5,383 nucleotides of DNA from Spirochaetia bacterium UBA5550 (GTDB taxonomy: Bacteria > Spirochaetota > UBA4802 > UBA5550): NCBI GenBank assembly GCA_002425885.1, contig DINC01000195.1, positions 4,102 through 9,484 on the forward strand. The letters run 5' to 3'. A program made the position numbers and the translations under genes. The notes below the pieces were generated by a model, which saw nothing but the letters and a program-made list of their open reading frames with translations, ran no database searches and had not been told where the DNA came from. Positions 1 to 5,340 of this stretch are shown one piece after another. How positions within the stretch are numbered: position 1 is the first letter of the stretch; every line of letters starts with the position of its first letter.

Positions 1-1
1 G

Positions 2-76
2 GATTTCCCTGTTGTTATATATCCTTACGAAAATAACCGGATAGTAAATAAGTCTGTTGTAAAAGTTTTAACATAA
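2..76 (+). CDS. Possible C-terminal end of an unidentified gene, truncated by the window edge
   Basis: Reading from base 2 on the plus strand gives 24 codons and a TAA stop at 74-76. The protein ends in PYENNRIVNKSVVKVLT, which has the mixed polar and beta-strand character of a real protein terminus rather than a random translation. The gene would be convergent with speB, with 16 bases between the two stop codons. Such a short tail cannot be assigned to a family, and I do not recognise it. A competing reading is that this stretch is simply the untranscribed or trailing region beyond speB; another plus-strand frame is also open until base 42. The call rests only on composition and on the neat convergent spacing. 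Confidence 0.4.
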   Translation, partial: DFPVVIYPYENNRIVNKSVVKVLT

Positions 77-92
77 TTAGAGGACGTCCCAG

Positions 93-953
93 TCAACCTC
101 TCCTTGCAATTATCCCCATCATATTATAAACAAGCTGTGCTGCTGCATAATCCGATACAACCGAATCGCTTACAGGAGCCAGCTCCACAACATCAAATCC
201 CCGTATCCGTTTAGAAGCCGGAATTGAATCTATAAATCTGAAAAAATCGTACCAGAAAAGCCCTCCCGGAACCGGTGTACCTGTGTGCGGAAAAACGGAA
301 GGATCAAATCCATCCACATCAATTGATATATATATATCATCAGGAAAATCTGCCGGGAACTGAATGCTGAATATATTCTCTCTGTAAATCTGCGGAGCAT
401 CATAAAAAATTATATCGCTATGTGTTCTCCGGTAGTTTCTCTCCTCTATGGAAAACCCCCGTGTCCCGATCTGTATAACGGGTATCCCCTGTTCATGGAC
501 TCTCCGCATAACACAACCGTGTGCGAACCTGTTTCCCTCCATCATGTCCCTTAGATCGGCATGCGCGTCAAAATGGACAACTCCAACCTGACCGAAATGC
601 TTATTGTGAGCAAATATTGGAGCGCAGGAGACTGTATGTTCCCCCCCCAGTGTTACCGGTATTTTACCTTTTGCAAGGATCTCCGTTACTCTTTGCTCAA
701 TATCTGCAAGGACATCCGTGTCTTTTCCGGAGCAGTCAACTGCCGCTTGAGTAAAAATCCCCTCCTCAAGCGGGACAGATATTCCGTCAAAAGCCTCAAG
801 CTGTTGAGATGCTTCAATGATCGCCTCCGGCCCTCGGGCTGTACCTGTTCCGTAGGAGACAGTCTTTTCATAAGGCACAGGGAGTATATGAAAGAGCGAC
901 TCGCTCCCCATCTTTCCACCTTCACTTTCAAGAAAGAAAAGTCTTTCCGTCAT
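93..953 (-). CDS. speB: Agmatinase (agmatine ureohydrolase), Mn-dependent
   Basis: A cytosolic ureohydrolase of the arginase/agmatinase family, 286 residues, a little under the roughly 300 usual for the family. It hydrolyses agmatine to putrescine and urea. The binuclear manganese ligands are all visible: H106 in GGEH (103-106), D129, H131 and D133 in HFDAHADLRD (127-136), and D212 and D214 in SIDVDGFDPS (210-219). H145 in AHGCVMRRV and E257 in VVELAPV match the conserved substrate-side residues. The family N-terminal motif ILPVPYEKT lies at 23-31. It is the last gene of the operon. Its ATG overlaps the nspC TGA as ATGA (950-953), with GGGAGG at 959-964 as ribosome binding site. A second in-frame ATG at codon 15 (909-911), preceded by GAAGG, would also keep the whole domain, so the true N-terminus is not certain. 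The codons for the GGEH motif contain a run of eight G (641-648 on the plus strand reads C8). Context strongly supports agmatinase over arginase or guanidinobutyrase. Confidence 0.94.
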   Translation of the reverse strand: MTERLFFLESEGGKMGSESLFHILPVPYEKTVSYGTGTARGPEAIIEASQQLEAFDGISVPLEEGIFTQAAVDCSGKDTDVLADIEQRVTEILAKGKIPVTLGGEHTVSCAPIFAHNKHFGQVGVVHFDAHADLRDMMEGNRFAHGCVMRRVHEQGIPVIQIGTRGFSIEERNYRRTHSDIIFYDAPQIYRENIFSIQFPADFPDDIYISIDVDGFDPSVFPHTGTPVPGGLFWYDFFRFIDSIPASKRIRGFDVVELAPVSDSVVSDYAAAQLVYNMMGIIARRG

Positions 954-2086
954 GAGAGCCTCCCTTTGAAATCATCATATCCGAAACTTTTTCTGTGAAG
1001 AATCTCTCCGGCTGATGAATCATAGTAGTATATATCCGGAAGTTTAATGCCATTGAATGTGTTTGTTTTTACCATGGAATAGATTGCCATGTCTGTAAAT
1101 ACCAGCCTGTCTCCGATATTCAGAGGCTCCCGGAATGAATAATCGCCGATCACATCACCTGCAAGGCATGAAAGTCCCGCGAGCCTGTATGTGTGGTTGA
1201 ACTCACCCGGCTGGCCTGAATTAATTACATGCGGCCTGTAGGGCATCTCAATGACATCAGGCATGTGAGCTGCTGCCGAGGTATCGAGAATTGCAATTTT
1301 CATTTCGTTGTCTATGATGTCCAGAACCTGCGATAAAAGGAATCCGGTGTTAAGAGCAACAGCCTCGCCGGGTTCCAGATAAACCTGGGCTTTATATTTA
1401 TTTTTGAAATCGGTTATAGTTTTACATAGAAGATCAATGTCGTAGTCTGCGCGTGTTATGTGGTGCCCTCCGCCGAAATTCACCCATTTGCACTCATGGA
1501 AGAATTTCCCGAAAGATTTTTCCGCAGCCTCAACTGTCCGTGCAAGGGCGTCCGAGTTCTGCTGGCAGAGAGTATGAAAATGCAGGCCGGAGATATATTC
1601 AGGGAGCAGGTCCGGAAAGTTTTTCCGCGTAATCCCGAGCCTTGAATTTGGCGCACAGGGATCATACATTTCAACTTCAGTTTCACGATGTTCCGGATTT
1701 ATGCGGAGTCCGAATTCAACTTTGCCGGCGTAATTTTTTATCAGCGGGAGAAATCTTTCGTACTGGGAAATTGAGTTAAAAACAATGTGATCAGATAATT
1801 CAGCAAGTTCAATAAAATCAGCTTCACTGTATGCTGCGGCAAAGGAGTGTACTTCTTTGCCGAAATCCTCCCTCCCCAGCCTTGCCTCATGCGGCGAGCT
1901 TGCGCAAATTCCATGAAGGTATTCACGCACAAGGGGGAAAGAGGAGAACATCGCGTATCCCTTAAGCGCCAGAAGTATCTTCGCCCCAGTACGTTTCTGT
2001 ACCGAGTCCAGTATTTCCAGGTTTTTCCGCAATAAAACACGGTCAACAACAAATGACGGAGTAGGGAAGAGTTCCGGGTTTATCAC
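950..2086 (-). CDS. nspC: Carboxynorspermidine/carboxyspermidine decarboxylase
   Basis: A PLP-dependent decarboxylase of the alanine-racemase-fold (fold III) group. It removes CO2 from carboxyspermidine (or carboxynorspermidine) to give spermidine (or norspermidine). Residue numbers here count from the upstream GTG at 2104; subtract 6 for the start I prefer. The PLP lysine is K48 in LALKGY. GLHFHTLC (173-180), NFGGGHH (209-215) and LEPGEA (243-248) form the cofactor and phosphate-binding parts of the barrel. DTSAAAHMPDV (274-284) is typical of this family. GLSCLAGDVIGDY (310-322) carries the catalytic Cys313 and Asp317. I start at the GTG at 2084-2086 because AAGGAA (2095-2100) sits about 9 bases upstream, it overlaps the previous stop by only 4 bases (GTGA), and it begins INPELFPTPSF just before the conserved TPxF segment. 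The longer version to 2104 also uses GTG but has no ribosome binding site. Length is 378 residues, normal for the family. No diaminopropane-forming gene is present, so carboxyspermidine is the likely substrate. Confidence 0.95.
   Translation of the reverse strand: MINPELFPTPSFVVDRVLLRKNLEILDSVQKRTGAKILLALKGYAMFSSFPLVREYLHGICASSPHEARLGREDFGKEVHSFAAAYSEADFIELAELSDHIVFNSISQYERFLPLIKNYAGKVEFGLRINPEHRETEVEMYDPCAPNSRLGITRKNFPDLLPEYISGLHFHTLCQQNSDALARTVEAAEKSFGKFFHECKWVNFGGGHHITRADYDIDLLCKTITDFKNKYKAQVYLEPGEAVALNTGFLLSQVLDIIDNEMKIAILDTSAAAHMPDVIEMPYRPHVINSGQPGEFNHTYRLAGLSCLAGDVIGDYSFREPLNIGDRLVFTDMAIYSMVKTNTFNGIKLPDIYYYDSSAGEILHRKSFGYDDFKGRLS
959..964 (-). promoter_or_regulatory. Ribosome binding site for speB, inside nspC
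   Basis: GGGAGG lies 5 bases upstream of the speB ATG and within the last codons of nspC. Combined with the ATGA stop/start overlap at 950-953, it points to translational coupling of agmatinase to the decarboxylase. Confidence 0.75.
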
Positions 2087-3261
2087 CTGAAAATTTCCTT
2101 CCACGGGAGGCCATGTTTATTCAGCGCGTCCATAAAGGGGTCAGGGTCCATCTGCTCCATGTTGAAAACTCCTTCACCTTTCCAGAGTCCTTTAATTATC
2201 ATCATTCCGCCGATCATCGCAGGCACACCGGTAGTGTAGGAGATCGCCTGGGACTTCACCTCGCGGTAGCACTCCTCATGATCGCAGATGTTATAAACAT
2301 AGTATTCGCGCGGTTTCCCGTCTTTTATCCCTTTTACGTTGCAGCCGATGCATGTCTTCCCTTTTGTACGGGGACCCAGTGACGCAGGGTCAGGGAGGAG
2401 CGCTTTAAGGAACTGCAGCGGAATAATATCAACTCCGTTAAAATGAACCGGCTCTATTGATGTCATGCCAACATTCTGTAAAACCTCAAGGTGCTTCAGG
2501 TAGTTGTCAGAGAAGCTCATCCAGAACTGCGCTCTTTTTATAGTTGGTATATGCTTAACGAGAGACTCAAGTTCCTCATGATAGAGTCTGTACATTGTAT
2601 ATGTTCCGACATTTTCCGGACATTCAAACTGCATCTTAACGGACATTGCCGGAGTTTCAACAAAGTCACCGTTCTCCCAGTGTCTGCAAGGCGCTGTTAC
2701 TTCACGGATGTTTATCTCCGGGTTGAAGTTTGTGGCAAAGGCATAACCGTGGTTCCCGCCATTGACGTCAATGATATCCAGTTCATGTATCTCATCAAAA
2801 TGATGTTTTAGAGCGTAAGCGGTATATACATTGGTTACACCCGGATCAAATCCTGATCCCAGCAGTGCAAAGAGTCCCGCTTTTTTAAATCTCTCCTGGT
2901 ACTCCCACTGCCAGCGGTAGCAGAATTTCGCCTCGTCTCTCGGCTCGTAATTCGCTGTATCTACATAGTGGACACCGGTTTCAAGACACGCATCCATTAT
3001 GTGGAGATCCTGATAAGGGAGTGCCACATTTATAACTACATCCGGTTTTACATCATTAATCAGTTTAACAAGCTCCGGTACATTATCAGCATCAACCTGC
3101 TCGCATCTGATTGGCCTCTTTATCTGAGACGCAATATTTTTTACTTTGTCCAGTGTCCTGCTGGCAAGAGTTATCTCTTCAAAAACTTCAGGCACCTGGG
3201 CGCACTTGTGTGTAACAACCTGTCCCACTCCACCTGCTCCGATTATAAGAACTTTTCCCAT
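2083..3261 (-). CDS. Carboxyspermidine/carboxynorspermidine dehydrogenase (LYS1, saccharopine dehydrogenase-like)
   Basis: A cytosolic oxidoreductase of 392 residues, a normal length for the family. It condenses putrescine (or diaminopropane) with L-aspartate 4-semialdehyde and reduces the imine to carboxyspermidine (or carboxynorspermidine). The N-terminus is a Rossmann fold with VLIIGAGGVG (4-13). LASRT (32-36) at the end of the second strand has an Arg that favours NADPH. GSGFDPGVTNVY (135-146) is the family signature after the dinucleotide domain. NICDHEECYREV (324-335) and SYTTGVPAMIGG (341-352) mark the C-terminal part. Cysteines C304, C307, C326 and C331 cluster there; whether they bind metal cannot be told from sequence. 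Placement directly between arginine decarboxylase and nspC rules against a true saccharopine or lysine-pathway role. The ATG at 3259-3261 has an ideal ribosome binding site, and the 3' end overlaps nspC. In databases it is often named only 'saccharopine dehydrogenase'. Confidence 0.95.
   Translation of the reverse strand: MGKVLIIGAGGVGQVVTHKCAQVPEVFEEITLASRTLDKVKNIASQIKRPIRCEQVDADNVPELVKLINDVKPDVVINVALPYQDLHIMDACLETGVHYVDTANYEPRDEAKFCYRWQWEYQERFKKAGLFALLGSGFDPGVTNVYTAYALKHHFDEIHELDIIDVNGGNHGYAFATNFNPEINIREVTAPCRHWENGDFVETPAMSVKMQFECPENVGTYTMYRLYHEELESLVKHIPTIKRAQFWMSFSDNYLKHLEVLQNVGMTSIEPVHFNGVDIIPLQFLKALLPDPASLGPRTKGKTCIGCNVKGIKDGKPREYYVYNICDHEECYREVKSQAISYTTGVPAMIGGMMIIKGLWKGEGVFNMEQMDPDPFMDALNKHGLPWKEIFR
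2095..2100 (-). promoter_or_regulatory. Ribosome binding site deciding the nspC start
   Basis: AAGGAA is read on the minus strand, with AAGGA ending 9 bases before the GTG at 2084-2086. No comparable purine-rich site precedes the GTG at 2102-2104, where the upstream bases read CATGGCCTCCC. This is why the shorter nspC start is preferred. Confidence 0.65.
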
Positions 3262-3266
3262 ATAAG

Positions 3267-3275
3267 TTACCTCCT
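3267..3275 (-). promoter_or_regulatory. Consensus ribosome binding site for the dehydrogenase, overlapping the speA stop
   Basis: AGGAGGTAA lies just upstream of the ATG at 3259-3261, with AGGAGG 8 bases from the start. Two of its bases (3274-3275) belong to the TAG stop of speA (3274-3276), giving TAGGAGG. It is the strongest ribosome binding site in the operon and far better than that of speA, so the second gene may be translated more efficiently per transcript than the first. Confidence 0.8.
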
Positions 3276-5193
3276 ATTTTTCAAAATAAGTATATCCTCT
3301 GAGCCCGTTGTCATATGCATTCATAATATGACGCCGCTCATCCGCTGTTATGTTGCCGTCACGAATTGCCTGTTCAGCAGTCTCTCTGAAATTGAGGAGC
3401 ATCTGCTTCGGGTTAAACTCGACATAAGAGAGAACATCGGCAACAGTATCCCCCTCTATTTCCCGTACAAAATCATAACCTCCGGTGGGGTAGATCCTTA
3501 CACTGACTACATTGGTATCTCCGAAAAGATTGTGCAGATCCCCCAGTGTCTCCTGGTAAGCACCCACAAGAAAGATTCCAAGATAGTAATCCTCATTCTC
3601 CGATGGCTCATGAAGCTGAAGTACGTGCTTGACATCATGCAGGTCGATAAAACTGTCGATCTTACCATCACAGTCGCATGTGATATCAGCGATTACCGCA
3701 TAACGTTCAGGCATCTCCTTCAGTCTGTGAAGCGGCATAATGGGGAAGAGCTGATTTATTGCCCAGTGGTCAGGAACAGACTGGAATACGGAAAAGTTGC
3801 AGTAATATATATCCGCTATGGCAGATTCGATGTCACTCAGGTCCGGAGGGAACTGCTTCATCTTCTTCTTTTCTTTCGCTATTATGCTTATAATATTCCA
3901 GAAAACTGTTTCCGCAAAAGATCTTTCACGCAGTGAGATCTTTCCATGCTTGAAGTGCTCGCGGATCTCATCTCTGTAGTAGAGAGCATCGTTGTAGCAC
4001 TCCTGAATGTTTTTCAGGGTCATTGTCTTTAATATATAATACAGGCTTTTAATCAAATCGTGTGACTGTTCGGGTGGTGTTTCAGGAATCTGTGTAATCT
4101 CGAACCTGGCAACATCCAGTACATTGCATATAAGGATTGAGTAATAGGCAACAGTAACTCTTCCGGACTCTGTTACAATTGTCGGATGCGGAATATTCTC
4201 CTCATTCATGACCGATTGTACAATTTCAATTATATCAACACAGTATTCATCTATGGAGTAGTTTCTGCTGTTTGAGAAGTTGGTGTTTGAACCGTCATAA
4301 TCAACTGCAAGTCCGCCGCCAAGATCAAGGTGCCCCATGGGAGCCCCCTCTTTCACAAGCCCCGCGTAAATCCTTGCTGCTTCAACAACCGCTGAACGTA
4401 TATCGCGGATATTCGGTATCTGCGAGCCCAGGTGATAGTGCAGAAGCTTAAGAGAATCCAGCATATTTCTGCTTTTCAGAAGATCCAGCGCCTCCATAAG
4501 CTGAGCTGTATTCAGTCCGAATATGCTCCTGTCGCCTCCTGACTCTGTCCAGTGTCCACCCGCTTTTGATGACAGTTTTATCCTCATGCCGATGTTGGGT
4601 CTTATCTTTAACGCTTCAGATCTCTGGAGTATAAGCTCAAGCTCACCGGGAATTTCAACGACAAAGAAACATTTGAATCCCATCTTTACGGCATAGAGCC
4701 CCAGGTCAATAAACTCCTCATCCTTGTACCCGTTGCATATTAAACAGGCTTCCTTGTCATTAAGTATTGAAAGTGCAGCTATGAGTTCAGCCTTGCTCCC
4801 CACTTCGAGGCCGTGGTGATACCTCTGGCCGAATTTTGCCACCTCTTCTATAACCTGCTGCTGCTGGTTAACCTTGATGGGGTACACGCCCCTGTACTCG
4901 CCCTGGTAATTAAGTTCCCTGATTGCTTTCCTGAAAGATTCGTTTATATGAGTGATCTGTGAATCAAGAAGGTTCTCGATCCGCAGAAGCACCGGCATAT
5001 CAAGTCCCCTCTGTCTGATCCCTGATATGATTTCCATGAGGCTCACATTTACGTCAGACTTGCATCCGAAAGGGCTTATTGTAACTTCACCTTCGGCGGA
5101 TATGTTAAAGTAGCCCGCACTCCAGTTTTTTATGCCGTAGAGTTCTTCAGATTTTTCAGTTGTCCAGCGGCCCAGTAATTCTTTTTTGATCAT
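3274..5193 (-). CDS. speA: Biosynthetic arginine decarboxylase, PLP-dependent
   Basis: Decarboxylates L-arginine to agmatine, the entry step of the pathway. At 639 residues it matches the large biosynthetic fold III family (E. coli SpeA is about 658), not the inducible aspartate-aminotransferase-fold enzyme. The PLP lysine is K107 in VYPIKVNQ (103-110). HYHLGSQIPNI (252-262), LDLGGGLAVDYDGS (289-302) and TESGR (341-345) build the cofactor site in the barrel. The C-terminal domain has ITCDCDGKID (504-513), with C506 in the position of the catalytic cysteine, and VGAYQETLGDLHNLFGD (543-559). The helical insertion between the barrel and the C-terminal beta domain (about 365-490), typical of this family, is present. 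It is the first gene of the operon and is preceded by non-coding DNA. The ATG at 5191-5193 has only a modest ribosome binding site (AGGT, 5200-5203). The stop is TAG at 3274-3276, embedded in the next gene's Shine-Dalgarno. I see no signal peptide, so the protein is likely cytosolic. Confidence 0.97.
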   Translation of the reverse strand: MIKKELLGRWTTEKSEELYGIKNWSAGYFNISAEGEVTISPFGCKSDVNVSLMEIISGIRQRGLDMPVLLRIENLLDSQITHINESFRKAIRELNYQGEYRGVYPIKVNQQQQVIEEVAKFGQRYHHGLEVGSKAELIAALSILNDKEACLICNGYKDEEFIDLGLYAVKMGFKCFFVVEIPGELELILQRSEALKIRPNIGMRIKLSSKAGGHWTESGGDRSIFGLNTAQLMEALDLLKSRNMLDSLKLLHYHLGSQIPNIRDIRSAVVEAARIYAGLVKEGAPMGHLDLGGGLAVDYDGSNTNFSNSRNYSIDEYCVDIIEIVQSVMNEENIPHPTIVTESGRVTVAYYSILICNVLDVARFEITQIPETPPEQSHDLIKSLYYILKTMTLKNIQECYNDALYYRDEIREHFKHGKISLRERSFAETVFWNIISIIAKEKKKMKQFPPDLSDIESAIADIYYCNFSVFQSVPDHWAINQLFPIMPLHRLKEMPERYAVIADITCDCDGKIDSFIDLHDVKHVLQLHEPSENEDYYLGIFLVGAYQETLGDLHNLFGDTNVVSVRIYPTGGYDFVREIEGDTVADVLSYVEFNPKQMLLNFRETAEQAIRDGNITADERRHIMNAYDNGLRGYTYFEK

Positions 5194-5197
5194 TACA

Positions 5198-5204
5198 CTA
5201 CCTG
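5198..5204 (-). promoter_or_regulatory. Weak ribosome binding site for speA
   Basis: CAGGTAG, read on the minus strand, places AGG 7 bases from the speA ATG. It is only a partial match to the anti-Shine-Dalgarno, but no better in-frame start exists nearby and the encoded MIKKELLGRW N-terminus looks natural for the family. Confidence 0.5.
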
Positions 5205-5226
5205 CGAATTGATAAATTTAGTAATC

Positions 5227-5255
5227 AGTAAAAGACAGAATAAGTAATACCGCAA
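5227..5255 (-). promoter_or_regulatory. Candidate sigma-70-like promoter, proximal, for speA
   Basis: On the minus strand TTGCGG (5250-5255) and TTTACT (5227-5232) are separated by exactly 17 bases. The -10 matches the consensus at 4 of 6 positions, and the -35 keeps TTG. It would give a short untranslated leader of roughly 25 bases and would leave the nearby hairpin outside the transcript. AT-rich DNA makes such matches easy to find by chance. Confidence 0.25.
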
Positions 5256-5258
5256 ATA

Positions 5259-5278
5259 GCGCTGCCCGTAGGAAACGC
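5259..5278 (-). promoter_or_regulatory. RNA hairpin with UACG tetraloop in the speA leader
   Basis: In the speA sense, GCGTTTCC (5278 to 5271) and GGGCAGCGC (5267 to 5259) fold around a UACG loop (5270 to 5267). The pairs are 5278-5259, 5277-5260, 5276-5261, 5275-5262 (U-G), 5274-5263, a U/C mismatch at 5273/5264, then 5272-5265 and 5271-5266. The loop closes as C(UACG)G, the known extra-stable UNCG form, only when transcribed in the speA direction. No U-tract follows, so it is not a standard terminator. A stability or regulatory role is inferred, and it requires transcription to begin upstream of it. Confidence 0.45.
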
Positions 5279-5340
5279 GTCTATATGTTTATGATAATAA
5301 ATTTTTACGCCATTTTACGGAAATAACCGGAAGTAGACGC
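5277..5340. repeat. Seven-base perfect inverted repeat with a 50-base spacer
   Basis: GCGTCTA at 5277-5283 is the exact reverse complement of TAGACGC at 5334-5340. On the plus strand the second arm is followed directly by a run of seven T after an A, so it could act as a long-loop terminator-like structure for plus-strand transcripts. It could also be a pair of protein-binding half sites around the distal promoter candidate. The first arm shares two bases with the UACG hairpin stem, so in RNA the two folds would compete. Confidence 0.35.
5294..5322 (-). promoter_or_regulatory. Candidate distal promoter for speA
   Basis: TATTAT (5294-5299) matches the -10 consensus at 5 of 6 positions. The -35 position, 17 bases upstream, is TTCCGT (5317-5322), a poor match. 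Transcription would start near 5287, giving a leader of about 95 bases that carries the UACG hairpin close to its 5' end. Two CGTAAAA repeats lie in or beside the -35 and spacer, where an activator or repressor could bind. This is an alternative to the proximal candidate. Confidence 0.25.

Larger units (their letters stand above)
93..5193 (-). other. Operon: speA, carboxyspermidine dehydrogenase, nspC, speB (arginine to spermidine)
   Basis: Four same-strand genes with junctions of +12, -4 and -4 bases (or -22 for the middle one if the longer nspC start is used) almost certainly share one transcript. Their products form a closed route. Arginine goes to agmatine (SpeA), then putrescine (SpeB). 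Putrescine with aspartate semialdehyde and NADPH gives carboxyspermidine (dehydrogenase), and decarboxylation gives spermidine (NspC). Gene order does not follow reaction order, since the second enzyme is encoded last. No internal terminator or promoter stands out. This operon call is inferred from spacing and shared pathway, not from transcript data. Confidence 0.88.

Noticed and set aside
15..74. 19-codon minus-strand small frame just after speB
   Set aside because: No ribosome binding site, and it competes with the more protein-like plus-strand tail in the same bases.
82..89. GGACGTCC palindrome as a terminator for speB
   Set aside because: There is no loop-forming spacer and no T-tract on either side, so it is most likely a chance 8-base palindrome.
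325..338. GATATATATATATC palindrome in speB
   Set aside because: It is explained by the codons for Asp-Ile-Tyr-Ile-Ser before the conserved DVDG metal-binding motif, so no separate function is needed.
561..998. Plus-strand open frame (145 codons) opposite speB and the end of nspC
   Set aside because: It is antisense to the catalytic core of agmatinase, has a Cys/Arg/Leu-rich unnatural composition and no family motif.
2083..3261. Reading the LYS1-family gene as a true saccharopine dehydrogenase of lysine metabolism
   Set aside because: Its flanking genes and the GSGFDPGVTNVY and CDHEECY segments fit polyamine carboxyspermidine dehydrogenases, and no lysine-pathway genes are nearby.
2968..3936. 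Long plus-strand open frame (322 codons) across the speA/dehydrogenase junction
   Set aside because: It lies wholly antisense to two conserved genes, begins at a GTG without a ribosome binding site, and its translation has no recognisable domain. It is a shadow of codon composition.
4852..4866. CAG repeat in speA (four glutamines, 110-113)
   Set aside because: A four-codon run in the loop after the PLP lysine is too short to count as a repeat of interest, and the frame is intact.
5285..5326. 13-codon plus-strand small frame preceded by AGGAAA
   Set aside because: Too short, and its composition simply reflects AT-rich non-coding DNA. The apparent Shine-Dalgarno falls within the hairpin of the opposite strand.
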